Shown here: piece by piece, positions 53,484-62,054 of the stretch
Numbering within the stretch: the first letter of the stretch is position 1
Layout of the letters: the number at the start of each line of letters is the position of its first letter
Assembly: GCF_001570485.1 (NCBI RefSeq)
Contig: NZ_BCTA01000028.1
Span: 186,001 to 250,000, forward strand
DNA: 64,000 bases
Source of the DNA: Mycolicibacterium novocastrense
GTDB taxonomy: Bacteria; Actinomycetota; Actinomycetes; Mycobacteriales; Mycobacteriaceae
Direction of reading: 5' to 3'
Program-made: the position numbers and the translations under genes
The notes under the pieces: model-generated
Told to the model about the DNA's origin: nothing
The model's database searches: none
What the model saw: the letters and a program-made list of their open reading frames with translations, nothing else

Positions 53484-54299
53484 TCAGCCTTTCGCGGTCA
53501 GCGGTCTGGCGCGGTTCCAGACCTGGGTGAAAGCGTCTTCGAGGGTGGTCCAGAGCCTTGGCTCATGGTGACGTGACAGAACCAGCACAGGGTTGTTGCG
53601 CCCGGGTGAGCCGTAGATGTGGAAGTTGACAATCATGGCGTCATCGACCCGAAAGATCGACGTGTAGAGCGCGGTGTCGTGGGTGCGAATGTCCAGCCCC
53701 GGGGTACAAGCGTGAGGGGCGAGCAACTCCACCGACGTGCGGCAGCGGGCGATGACAGCCTCGCCGATCCCTTCCTCCTCACCGCGCAAGATCGTGGTCG
53801 CAGTGTCGGGATCCCCGACGAGAAACCGCACCGACACACCGCGGGCGGCGGCGGCGAGCAGGGTGTCGAGGAATCCGTCGAGGGTGTCGAACAGGAACGT
53901 GGCCGCGAGCACGAGGATGTCGATGCCGGTGGTGGCGTCGGCGAAATGCTGCTGCCACGTCGTGATCGGCAGCTGAGTACGGCTGGCATACAGGGTCGCG
54001 GTGAATGGCCCACCCGCAGACGCTGTTGTCACTGCACGGGGGGTAGCGGCCGGGTACTGCTTGGGCCACAGGTCATGCGGAGTGCAGTCGAGCACCTCGC
54101 TGGCGCTGCGGGCGTTGTGTTCGCGAATTCTGTAGTCGCTATCGGCCAGCCAGCGTCGCACCGACTTGATATCGACACCCACCGCGGTGGCGAACCGCTG
54201 CGAGGACAGACCTTTGGCCTGTAGCCGCTGCGCGAGGCGATCGTTGGGAGTGATGGCGGCCTCGGTGCCGTCCTGCTCGTCCATCGTGTCAGCGCACAT
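53484..54299 (-). CDS. HTH and PLD-like (DUF5919-type) regulatory protein
   Basis: About 271 residues. The N-terminus is a helix-turn-helix: RLAQRLQAKGLSSQRFATAVGVDIKSVRRWL. The C-terminal half, from about residue 90, has ITTWQQHFADATTGIDILVLAATFLFDTLDG and VRFLVGDPDTATTILRG, the look of a phospholipase D-like/DUF5919 domain without a clear HxK motif, so probably a sensor. The start is uncertain (ATG at 54299 or 54284); the frame further upstream crosses the heptamer array and is not protein-like. It is divergent from the Pra-like gene and may be the repressor that binds that array. Confidence 0.7.
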   Translation of the reverse strand: MCADTMDEQDGTEAAITPNDRLAQRLQAKGLSSQRFATAVGVDIKSVRRWLADSDYRIREHNARSASEVLDCTPHDLWPKQYPAATPRAVTTASAGGPFTATLYASRTQLPITTWQQHFADATTGIDILVLAATFLFDTLDGFLDTLLAAAARGVSVRFLVGDPDTATTILRGEEEGIGEAVIARCRTSVELLAPHACTPGLDIRTHDTALYTSIFRVDDAMIVNFHIYGSPGRNNPVLVLSRHHEPRLWTTLEDAFTQVWNRARPLTAKG

Positions 54300-54377
54300 C
54301 TTCCCGTGTCGTCCGTATCCATCCTTCAGCGCGTGGTGTCTAGTTTGCCATGCGATTGCCGCCACCCTGCGGCGATA

Positions 54378-54478
54378 GTGTCGGTGTGATGTCCGTGGGT
54401 ATGTCCGGCCGTGTCCGAAATGCCCGTGGATGTGTCGGAAATGTCGGCACATGTCTCTCGCAACGTCCGTGATGTCCA
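54378..54478. repeat. Helically phased array of about ten NTGTCSG-like heptamers
   Basis: Related 7-mers (consensus atgtccg/gtgtcgg) start at 54378, 54389, 54401, 54411, 54420, 54432, 54441, 54451, 54463 and 54472. Spacings are 9-12 bp, mean 10.4, close to one helical turn. The array lies between the divergent HTH-PLD gene and the Pra-like gene. It looks like a multi-site operator, iterons, or TraB recognition repeats. Some copies carry one or two mismatches. Confidence 0.7.
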
Positions 54479-54537
54479 CGTGAACTGAATCCAGCGCCGG
54501 ACCGGCGTCAACATCTCACGAAAGGACTAGTAGGACA

Positions 54538-54882
54538 ATGCGTTTGAGAATCGATACGTCTGGAACTCGTTTTATCGTCACCCGCGCTCCGGAGCCACGG
54601 CTGAACTTCGAAACCGGCGCCCCGAAAGTCGACACCGCCACCGGGATGCCGATGTACGCCACCCAGGTCCTCGCGCTGGATGACTCCGGCGGCGAAGTAC
54701 TCAATGTCACCGTGGCAGGAGACCCCAAAGTTACAGTCACGCAGTCTATTTCGGTGGTTGGTCTGGTGGCCATCCCGTGGGCCCAAGGTGATCGCAGCGG
54801 GGTGGCGTTCCGCGCTGATGCCCTCACCCCCGCCACCGCCAGTGGTGCTGCGCCGAGTGAGCAGACACGCCCGCAGAAGTAA
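54538..54882 (+). CDS. Pra-like plasmid replication, integration and excision activator
   Basis: 114 residues. A compact beta-rich protein: RFIVTRAPEPRLNFETGAPKVDTATGMPMYATQVLALD, then VTVAGDPKVTVTQSISVVGLVAIPW. Context and length match small Pra-type or SCO3933-like activators found just upstream of the FtsK/TraB gene in actinomycete integrative elements. GAAAGGA lies upstream of the ATG. The phased heptamer array is immediately upstream, so its expression is probably controlled there. Confidence 0.7.
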   Translation: MRLRIDTSGTRFIVTRAPEPRLNFETGAPKVDTATGMPMYATQVLALDDSGGEVLNVTVAGDPKVTVTQSISVVGLVAIPWAQGDRSGVAFRADALTPATASGAAPSEQTRPQK

Positions 54883-54896
54883 CCCCAAGCGGGTGT

Positions 54897-54925
54897 GGGG
54901 TGCGGTGAACCGATCACCGCACCCC
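54897..54925. repeat. Perfect inverted repeat between the Pra-like gene and traB
   Basis: Arms GGGGTGCGGTG (54897-54907) and CACCGCACCCC (54915-54925) pair over 11 bp, 12 with the inner A-T. The loop is 5-7 bases. No T-run follows, so it is either an attenuator-like hairpin or an operator rather than a standard terminator. Confidence 0.7.
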
Positions 54926-54974
54926 GCCACCCCGGGCATTGCTGTTGACCACACGCTCACGGAGGGCATCTCTC

Positions 54975-56420
54975 ATGACATCGAACAATAAGAACACCAC
55001 CAACAGTGGATCAGGCGATGACGACTGGTTCGGAGAACTGGTCATGTCGCTGTTCACCGCAGCCGGGTATGTGCTCTGGTGGGCGGTGCTGTTCCCGGCG
55101 ATCAACGTGCCCATCATCGCCAGCCTCGTGCTTGCCATCAGCCACGGCCCACGCGTGGGCCTGATCTGCGCGATCGTGTGCAGTGCCGGGTATGCGGGCT
55201 GGGCCTGGCTCCAACCGGGGTCATTTCGCGCCTGGGTGACCGAACCGGTACGGCGGCGCTGGCTCACGTGGTCGCGCTACACCCGCACCTGGGAATCGAC
55301 CTGCACCTTGCACGGCCTGACGGCCACACTCGGCGGCCGCACCCTCACTCCCACCCTGCGCACGGTGACAATCGGTAAAACCACCGATGTGCTGGCGGTG
55401 CGCATCGTCACCGGCCAGTCCGTGGCAGATTGGCATAAACAGTCCGACGCGCTGGCCGCCGCGTGGCGCGCCGACCGCATCAGCATCACCGCCACCTCGC
55501 CTGGCGAACTGCGCATCACTTTAATGCGGGCAGACGTGCTCGCTGAACCGATCGTCCTGCCCATGCCCGCCCCGGCAACCCCGGTGGACCTGGCGCTGGT
55601 GCGGGTCGGGATCACCGAAACGCGGCATTGGTGGCAAGTGCCGCTGCTCGGTCACCATGTGCTGATCGCCGGGGCAACCGGCGCAGGTAAAGGCTCAGTG
55701 CTGTGGTCGTTGATCGCCGGCATCGCCCCCGCGGTGAAGACCGGACTGGTGCGGTTATGTGTCATCGACCCCAAAGGTGGCATGGAACTCGGTGCCGGAG
55801 CACCCCTGTTCACCGTGTTCACCCACGACGCCACCGACACCACCCTGGAGCTGCTACGCCAGCTCGTCACGGTGATGCACGCCCGGGCGAATCGTCTGCG
55901 CGGCCACACCCGACTACACACTCCCACGACGTCGGAGCCGTTGTTCGTGGTAGTGATCGATGAAATCGCAGCACTGAGTGCGTATGTGACCGACCGCAAG
56001 GTCCGCACCGAAATCGAACAACTCCTGGGCCTCCTGCTCTCGCAAGGCCGCGCAGTCGGCATCAGCGTCGTCGCCGCGGTGCAAGACCCCGCCAAAGACA
56101 CCCTGCCGTTAAGGCAGCTGTTCACGGTGCGGATCGGGTTGCGCCTGACTGAAGCCACCCAAACCACTATGGTCCTGGGACAGGGAGCACGCGATGCCGG
56201 CGCCGAATGTGACCGCATCCCCGACGCGACACCGGGTGTTGGCTACATGATGGTTGACGGCACCGCCTACGCCCAGCGGGTGCGGGCCTTCCACGTCACC
56301 GACCACGACATCACCGCGCTGGCCACTCGGTTCCGCCGACCCCCGAGCCGACCGAACAAGACCCACCAGCCACACAACACCGATACCGGGCACACCGTGG
56401 GTGAGGGCAGCGGTGAATAG
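54975..56420 (+). CDS. FtsK/SpoIIIE-type conjugative DNA translocase (TraB-like)
   Basis: 481 residues. Two or three hydrophobic segments at about 20-80 anchor it in the membrane. Walker A GATGAGKGSVLWSL is near residue 232 and Walker B LFVVVIDEIAAL near 323; VAAVQDPAKDTLPLRQLF and GQGARDAG follow. Single FtsK-like proteins move double-stranded DNA between mycelial or mycobacterial cells in AICEs. The ATG at 54975 follows GGAGGG; the upstream frame to 54939 is not needed. Its stop overlaps the rep GTG by 8 nt. Confidence 0.88.
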   Translation: MTSNNKNTTNSGSGDDDWFGELVMSLFTAAGYVLWWAVLFPAINVPIIASLVLAISHGPRVGLICAIVCSAGYAGWAWLQPGSFRAWVTEPVRRRWLTWSRYTRTWESTCTLHGLTATLGGRTLTPTLRTVTIGKTTDVLAVRIVTGQSVADWHKQSDALAAAWRADRISITATSPGELRITLMRADVLAEPIVLPMPAPATPVDLALVRVGITETRHWWQVPLLGHHVLIAGATGAGKGSVLWSLIAGIAPAVKTGLVRLCVIDPKGGMELGAGAPLFTVFTHDATDTTLELLRQLVTVMHARANRLRGHTRLHTPTTSEPLFVVVIDEIAALSAYVTDRKVRTEIEQLLGLLLSQGRAVGISVVAAVQDPAKDTLPLRQLFTVRIGLRLTEATQTTMVLGQGARDAGAECDRIPDATPGVGYMMVDGTAYAQRVRAFHVTDHDITALATRFRRPPSRPNKTHQPHNTDTGHTVGEGSGE

Positions 56421-57924
56421 CTCCATGACATCGGCGCAGCTTGCCCTGCCGGGTGTTCCGGATACAGTTGATACCACCCGAGTGGTCGAGCAGATGGTGC
56501 GCCGGGCCGCGTCGATGGGATACCAATCCTGGTGGCGACGAGCAGAATCCGTCGGATTCTGCGCTCACCCCATCCAGCTGATCGGTACCGATGAGTACGG
56601 GCGTCAGCGGGTGGTGTGGACGCGGTGCAACAACCGTCGCGCCCACATTTGCCCGTCGTGTTCAGATCTCTACGCCCGCGACACCTGGCAACTCGTGCAC
56701 GCCGGCGCTGCGGGAGGCCACCACGGCATGCCCACCGCGGTGGGCGATCATCCGCAAGTTTTCCTCACCCTGACTGCCCCCAGCTTCGGGGCCGTCCACA
56801 CCGCCACGACGTCGGGGGACAAGAAAGCGCAGGTATGCCGAGACCAGCACCGGATCGGCGGCTACCGCCGCTGCCCGCATGGAAAACAATTGTGGTGCAG
56901 CATGTCCCATGATCATGGCGACGAGCGGGTCGGTCAGCCGCTCTGTCCGGAGTGCTACGACTATGCCGGGCATGTCCTGTTCGCCTGGCATCTTCCCGAA
57001 CTGTGGCGACGCTTCACCATCACCATGCGGCGCACCCTCCGCAAAGAACTGAAAGCCACCGGTGTGGATCCGGATGCGGTGCGGGTGAGCTTCATCAAAA
57101 TCGTCGAACTGCAAGCCCGCGCCATCCCACACATCCACGCCCTGATCCGCCTGGACCCCCAAGACGACCCCGATCAGACCGATTGGGAATCACCCATCGG
57201 TGCAGTCGAACTCGCCACCATCATCCAACACGCCGCCCGCACCGTCACGCTCACCATCGACGATCCGACCGCTGATACCGATGCGCGGACGATGCGTTTC
57301 GGCACACAGATCGACACCCAACCCCTCGCCGCATCCGCAAAACCAGTGAAAAGTGCTCCACCAGAACCAGAACCAGAACCAGGGTCAGGCTCAGGACGGT
57401 CCATGTCTGGCCGGCTGGTGGCACGCTATCTCGCCAAGTATGTCACCAAATCCTTGGTAGACCTCGGAATCAGCGCGCGCCGCCTATCTACGGAAGCCAT
57501 ACCCGACCTGGACGTGTCAGAGCATGTGCGGACCATCCTGACCACCATCAGCGATCTCGCGGACAAAGGACTGTCCGGCATCGGGCGGTGGTTGCACACC
57601 CTCGGATTCCGCGGCCACATCACCAGCAAATCCCGCCGTTATTCCACTACCATGACCGTGCTGCGCGAACAGCGCGCCATTTGGACGCGTGAAGAACGCT
57701 TGAAAAGCACTGCATACCAATACGATCCCAACTGTGACTTCGCCGGTCGCGATGATCTGGTGGCGTGGGAGTTCGAACGTGCCGGCCTCGGCAGCCTCGG
57801 CGATCGCAGTCTCGTCTATTCCGCGGCCCTCCAACGCATCCACTCCCGCCTCATCGGACTGGTAGAAGCACGTCGCCAAGCCCACAACGAACAATGGGAT
57901 CCGCTAGGGGCAAGCGATGGCTGA
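56413..57924 (+). CDS. Rolling-circle (HUH) replication initiator, RepSA-like
   Basis: 503 residues from GTG at 56413 (ATG at 56425 also possible). A zinc-ribbon-like N-terminus has CNNRRAHICPSCSDLYARDTW. The HUH motif is AIPHIHALIRL (His240, His242) and the nicking tyrosine motif is ARYLAKYVTKS (Tyr339/Tyr343). Between them is a Pro-Glu/Gly-Ser linker encoded by short DNA repeats at about 57362-57400. RepSA-type proteins replicate the excised element before conjugation. Coupled to traB by overlap. Confidence 0.85.
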   Translation: MNSSMTSAQLALPGVPDTVDTTRVVEQMVRRAASMGYQSWWRRAESVGFCAHPIQLIGTDEYGRQRVVWTRCNNRRAHICPSCSDLYARDTWQLVHAGAAGGHHGMPTAVGDHPQVFLTLTAPSFGAVHTATTSGDKKAQVCRDQHRIGGYRRCPHGKQLWCSMSHDHGDERVGQPLCPECYDYAGHVLFAWHLPELWRRFTITMRRTLRKELKATGVDPDAVRVSFIKIVELQARAIPHIHALIRLDPQDDPDQTDWESPIGAVELATIIQHAARTVTLTIDDPTADTDARTMRFGTQIDTQPLAASAKPVKSAPPEPEPEPGSGSGRSMSGRLVARYLAKYVTKSLVDLGISARRLSTEAIPDLDVSEHVRTILTTISDLADKGLSGIGRWLHTLGFRGHITSKSRRYSTTMTVLREQRAIWTREERLKSTAYQYDPNCDFAGRDDLVAWEFERAGLGSLGDRSLVYSAALQRIHSRLIGLVEARRQAHNEQWDPLGASDG

Positions 57925-58117
57925 AAGATGCCCGACTACGACACATGCTCGCTCCGAGTGTGACGTTCGAGTCGATGCTCCGAACATGTCAGAGGGAGGT
58001 GTTGAAATTGACCTGCCGAACCGGTATCGGCTCCCGCGCGAGGCCAACCGCGCGCTGGTAAACGTCATACTGGCTATGCGGGACCGGACGCCTAGATCAG
58101 GGAGGGGAGTGGCATGA
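57917..58117 (+). CDS. Small protein between rep and the integrase (excisionase position)
   Basis: 66 residues, overlapping rep by 8 nt and the recombinase start by 4 nt (ATGA). LPNRYRLPREANRALVNVILAMRDRTP suggests a short helix; no winged helix is evident. In AICEs this position is usually xis, so it may be a recombination directionality factor for the serine recombinase. No family is recognised. Confidence 0.5.
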   Translation: MAERCPTTTHARSECDVRVDAPNMSEGGVEIDLPNRYRLPREANRALVNVILAMRDRTPRSGRGVA

Positions 58118-59760
58118 GCCTCAGGTTCGCCTTCTATGGCCGAGTGAGTACCGAGGACGCCCAAGATCCGGAGGCGAGCCGCAGCTGGCAGAAACGTCGT
58201 GCCATCGATCTGATCAGTCCGCATGGCGGCGTCCTCGCCGCCGACTACTTCGATATAGGCCAGAGCCGGTCGCTTCCCTGGAAACGCAGGCCGGAGGCTT
58301 CACGTCTGCTCGCAGATGTCACTTCTCGTGGCCGTGGCTTCGATGCCGTCGTGATCGGGGAACCTGCTCGCGCGTTCTACGGACCGCAATTTGCGCTCAC
58401 CTTCCCGGTGCTCACGCACTACGGGGTCGGCCTATGGGTGCCTGAAGTTGGCGGAGCGGTTGATCCCGGATCCGAGGCACACGACCTCGTGATGACGCTC
58501 TTTGGCGGAATGAGCAAGGGAGAACGTGCGCGAATCCAGATGCGCGTGCGTACCGCGATGTCGGCACTCGCGCAGGACACAACCAGATACCTCGGCGGTC
58601 GCCCACCGTACGGTTATCAACTCGTCGATGCCGGCCCGCACCCAAACCCCGCCAAGGCAAGTCTTGGGCAGCGTCTTCACCGCCTGGAGCCTGACCCCGA
58701 GACCGCCCCGACCGTCGAGCGGATCTATCGCATGTATGCCGATGGTGCTGGCTTGCGCTTCATCGCACAGCAGCTCACCGACGATGGAGTGCCATCACCG
58801 AGCCAATACGACCCGGCACGGAACCGGCATCGTGACCCACGTGGATGGTCCCATTCGGCGATCCGCGCCATTCTCGACAACCCTGCGTACCGCGGTATCC
58901 GTGTCTGGGGCAAGCAGGAGAAGTATGAGGTCCTTTTGAACCCCGATGATGTCGCCGCGGGATATGAGACTCGCATGCGGTGGCGCGATCGGGCCGACTG
59001 GATCGCACCCGATCGACGCACGCACGAAGAGCTGATCCCTGATGAGCTGGCGCAGGCTGTTCGTCTCCGGATGCAGGCGCGGCGTGGTCCCGGTCGCGTG
59101 TGCAGCAGAGAATCGACAGTGCCGTATGCGCTGCGTGGGCTGCTGTTCTGCGCCGCATGTGGACGGCGAATGCAGGGCGCCGCCCGGCCGGGGAAGCAAA
59201 CAACGCGGATCCTCTACCGTTGTGAGTTCGGCAAGTCACGTTCTGTACCTGTGGACCTGAGTGATCATCCGCGCACCGTCTATCTCCGCGAAGACGCAGT
59301 GACAGCGCGACTCGACGAATGGATCGCCACTCTGGCCGATCCAGAAGACCTCGCACGCGGGCAAGACGTGGACCCGGCGGCCGGACCTGGCTACGCCGCC
59401 TTGCAGCGCCAGCTGAGCGAGGCGAATGCCAAAGTGGCTGCCTTGATCACCGCCGTGGAGTCTGGCGTGGCCGTTGAGGATCTAACTGCTGCGTTGCGTC
59501 AACGTACCGCCGAGCGCGACGAGCTGAGGGCACGCGTTGAGCGAGTGGAGCGGCCCCGCGCCATGTGTGCCGCCGAGATCAGTGAGTTAGTTAAGGAGTT
59601 AGGCGGACTGTCGGTCATCCTCGGCGCGGCAACCGGAGCTGAGCGCGCCGAGGTGTACGCAAGCTTGGGCCTGCGTCTCGACTACGACCCGCATCTTCGG
59701 CGAGTCACGGCGACTGCCGACCTGAGTCGTGTCGCCGGATGTGTCCGAGGGGGGACTTGA
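58114..59760 (+). CDS. Large serine recombinase (integrase)
   Basis: 548 residues. The N-terminal resolvase domain has FAFYGRVSTEDAQDPEAS with nucleophile Ser12, then GFDAVVIGEPARAF and FGGMSKGERARIQMRVR. A recombinase domain (about 165-330) has GWSHSAIRAILDNPAYRGI, a zinc ribbon LLFCAACGRRMQGAA, and a coiled-coil region (LQRQLSEANAKVAALITAVE). It integrates and excises the element. The last codons and stop lie inside the tRNA-Leu gene on the opposite strand, so the att site sits at or near the 3' end of that tRNA. Confidence 0.93.
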   Translation: MSLRFAFYGRVSTEDAQDPEASRSWQKRRAIDLISPHGGVLAADYFDIGQSRSLPWKRRPEASRLLADVTSRGRGFDAVVIGEPARAFYGPQFALTFPVLTHYGVGLWVPEVGGAVDPGSEAHDLVMTLFGGMSKGERARIQMRVRTAMSALAQDTTRYLGGRPPYGYQLVDAGPHPNPAKASLGQRLHRLEPDPETAPTVERIYRMYADGAGLRFIAQQLTDDGVPSPSQYDPARNRHRDPRGWSHSAIRAILDNPAYRGIRVWGKQEKYEVLLNPDDVAAGYETRMRWRDRADWIAPDRRTHEELIPDELAQAVRLRMQARRGPGRVCSRESTVPYALRGLLFCAACGRRMQGAARPGKQTTRILYRCEFGKSRSVPVDLSDHPRTVYLREDAVTARLDEWIATLADPEDLARGQDVDPAAGPGYAALQRQLSEANAKVAALITAVESGVAVEDLTAALRQRTAERDELRARVERVERPRAMCAAEISELVKELGGLSVILGAATGAERAEVYASLGLRLDYDPHLRRVTATADLSRVAGCVRGGT

Positions 59761-59827
59761 ACCCCCACGCCCGTTAATAGGGCACTAGCACCTCAAGCTA
59801 GCGCGTCTGCCATTCCGCCACTCGGAC
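59742..59827 (-). tRNA. tRNA-Leu (GAG anticodon)
   Basis: On the minus strand: acceptor GTCCGAG pairs with CTCGGAC, the D-arm region is GCGGAATGGCAGACGC, anticodon loop TTGAGGT gives GAG (Leu), a long variable arm (GCCC...GGGC) is present, and the T-arm is GGGGG-TTCAAGT-CCCCC. Discriminator A is at 59742; CCA is not encoded. The gene is intact and its 3' end overlaps the integrase stop codon region by 19 nt. Confidence 0.95.
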
Positions 59828-59936
59828 TCGTTGTGGGCAGCTAAGGCTATCGGATCACCGAGGCGTGACCCAAACCCAGCTGGCAGGTCAATGGTACGAA
59901 TGGTGGCGGACGAGAGGAGCACTACCCATTAGCACT

Positions 59937-61271
59937 GTGACTGGTCCCGTCAACGCCGAAGCGGAGGTCGTCGACCTCGTCAGCACGCTCATCCGGTTCG
60001 ACACGTCCAACACCGGCGACCCGGCCACCACCAAGGGTGAGGCCGAGTGCGCGCGCTGGGTGGCCGAGCAGCTCGAAGAGGTCGGCTATGCGACCGAATA
60101 CGTCGAGGCAGGCGCGCCGGGCCGAGGCAACGTGTTCGCCCGGCTCGAGGGCGCCGACAGCTCGCGCGGCTCGCTGCTGCTGCACGGCCACCTCGACGTG
60201 GTGCCCGCCGAGGCCGCCGACTGGAGCGTGCACCCGTTCTCCGGAGCGGTCGAGAACGGCTACGTGTGGGGCCGCGGCGCGGTCGACATGAAGGACATGT
60301 GCGGCATGATGATCGCGATCGCGCGGCACTTCAAGCGCGCGGGCATCACCCCGCCGCGCGACCTGATCTTCGCGTTCCTGTCCGACGAGGAGGCCGGCGG
60401 CAAGTTCGGCTCACACTGGCTGGTCAAGAACCGGCCCGACTTGTTCGCCGGGGTCACCGAGGCGGTCGGCGAGGTCGGCGGCTTCTCGCTGACCGTGCCG
60501 CGCAAGGACGGCGGGGAGCGACGCCTCTACCTGGTCGAGACGGCCGAGAAGTCGATGAACTGGATGAAGCTGACCGCGCGCAGCCACGCCGGTCACGGCT
60601 CGATGATCCACGACAGCAACTCCGTGACCGCGGTCGCCGAAGCGGTGGCCAAGCTGGGCCGCCACGAGTTCCCGCTGGTGATGACCGACGCGGTCAGCCA
60701 GTTCTTGGCGGCTGTCACCGAGGAGACCGGCTATTCGTTCGACGTCGACTCGCCGGATCTGCCCGGCGCGATCGCCAAACTGGGCCCGATCGCCCGCGTG
60801 GTCGGCGCCACCCTGCGCGACACCGCCAATCCGACCATGCTCAAGGCCGGTTACAAGGCCAACGTGATCCCGGCGTCGGCCGAAGCGGTGGTGGACTGCC
60901 GGATCCTGCCGGGGCGCCAGGCGGCCTTCGAACGCGAGGTCGACGAGCTGATCGGCCCGAACGTCACCCGGGAGTGGGTCACCGAACTGCCGTCCTACGA
61001 GACCACCTTCGACGGCGACCTGGTCGATGCGATGAACGGCGCGATCCTGTCCGTGGACCCCGACGCCCGCATCGTGCCGTACATGCTTTCCGGCGGAACG
61101 GACGCAAAAGCGTTCGCGCAGTTGGGGATTCGATGCTTCGGGTTCGCGCCGCTGCAGTTGCCGCCCGACCTCGACTTCACCGCGTTGTTCCACGGCGTCG
61201 ACGAACGGGTACCCGTTGACGCGTTGACGTTCGGTACCCAGGTTCTCGAACACTTCCTGCTGCACTGCTGA
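59937..61271 (+). CDS. M20/M25/M40-family metallopeptidase (Rv2141c-like)
   Basis: 444 residues. [17 protein letters not shown] (His and Asp zinc ligands), [30 protein letters not shown] (catalytic Glu pair) and [14 protein letters not shown] are in order, and the C-terminal [12 protein letters not shown] has the last His. It hydrolyses amide bonds of small peptides or acyl-amino acids. The GTG at 59937 begins the conserved fold; the ORF further left runs close to the tRNA gene. First conserved chromosomal gene right of the tRNA. Confidence 0.92.
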   Translation: MTGPVNAEAEVVDLVSTLIRFDTSNTGDPATTKGEAECARWVAEQLEEVGYATEYVEAGAPGRGNVFARLEGADSSRGSLLLHGHLDVVPAEAADWSVHPFSGAVENGYVWGRGAVDMKDMCGMMIAIARHFKRAGITPPRDLIFAFLSDEEAGGKFGSHWLVKNRPDLFAGVTEAVGEVGGFSLTVPRKDGGERRLYLVETAEKSMNWMKLTARSHAGHGSMIHDSNSVTAVAEAVAKLGRHEFPLVMTDAVSQFLAAVTEETGYSFDVDSPDLPGAIAKLGPIARVVGATLRDTANPTMLKAGYKANVIPASAEAVVDCRILPGRQAAFEREVDELIGPNVTREWVTELPSYETTFDGDLVDAMNGAILSVDPDARIVPYMLSGGTDAKAFAQLGIRCFGFAPLQLPPDLDFTALFHGVDERVPVDALTFGTQVLEHFLLHC

Positions 61272-61290
61272 ATCGACGAAAGGACGAGCC

Positions 61291-61821
61291 ATGGCGTTTG
61301 ACTACAACCCGTACGAGTTCCTCCCGAAGCTACCTTCGTTCAAGCTGTCCTCGAACACCTTCAACGACGGCGACGCGCTGGGTAACGACCAGGTCAGCGG
61401 CATCATGGGCGCCGGGGGCAATGACGTGTCGCCGCACCTGACGTGGTCGGGCTTCCCCGAGGAGACCCGCAGCTTCGCGGTCACGGTCTATGACCCCGAC
61501 GCCCCGACCGCGTCCGGTTTCTGGCACTGGGCGGTGGCCAACCTGCCCGCCACCGTCACCGAACTGCCCGCCGGCGCCGGCGACGGCAGCAGCCTGCCCG
61601 GCGATGCGCTCACGCTGCGCAACGACGCCGGCCTCAAGCGCTTCATCGGCGCCGCCCCGCCGCCGGGACACGGCCCGCACCGCTACATCGTCGCCGTACA
61701 CGCCGTCGGCGTCGAAAAGCTCGACCTGCCCGAGGACGCGACTCCGGCTTACCTCGGGTTCAACCTGTTCCAGCAGGCGATCGCCCGGGCGCTGATTCAC
61801 GCGACCTACGAACAGAAGTAG
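61291..61821 (+). CDS. YbhB/YbcL-family PEBP-like (Raf kinase inhibitor-like) protein
   Basis: 176 residues. The anion-pocket block [21 protein letters not shown] and the second block [20 protein letters not shown] are diagnostic. Orthologous in position to Rv2140c. Bacterial members bind phospholipid-like or small anionic ligands; the function is not fixed. 19 nt after the peptidase, with AAAGGA upstream. Confidence 0.93.
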   Translation: MAFDYNPYEFLPKLPSFKLSSNTFNDGDALGNDQVSGIMGAGGNDVSPHLTWSGFPEETRSFAVTVYDPDAPTASGFWHWAVANLPATVTELPAGAGDGSSLPGDALTLRNDAGLKRFIGAAPPPGHGPHRYIVAVHAVGVEKLDLPEDATPAYLGFNLFQQAIARALIHATYEQK

Positions 61822-61925
61822 CGAAATCGGCTCTGCGCGCTTCGATTTCCTGCGTGACTGGCTTTTCTGAGGAACTGACGTATGGTCGCGGGTGAGTGAT
61901 TGCCACTTCTGCTTAAGGAGCGACA

Positions 61926-62054
61926 ATGGCTGACAAGAAACCGGGTAAGAACCTGAAGAAGACCGGACGGTCCCTCAAAGAGCGGCGCGCCGAGAAGCGT
62001 CAGCGCGACGCCGAGGCGGGTGAGTTCATCCGCAAGCGCAAGCGCGCCAGTTAG
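61926..62054 (+). CDS. Small basic conserved protein (42 residues)
   Basis: A short gene with a strong AAGGAG site five bases before its ATG. The product is very rich in Lys and Arg ([20 protein letters not shown], ending RKRKRAS) and would be a disordered nucleic-acid-binding-like peptide. The ribosome-binding site and its setting in conserved chromosome argue that it is real. Its stop touches the pyrD 3' end on the other strand. Confidence 0.75.
   Translation: MADKKPGKNLKKTGRSLKERRAEKRQRDAEAGEFIRKRKRAS

Noticed and set aside
54300..54479. N-terminal extension of the HTH-PLD protein
   Set aside because: The frame reads through the heptamer array, giving a His/Arg-rich repeat translation; the HTH begins after 54284.
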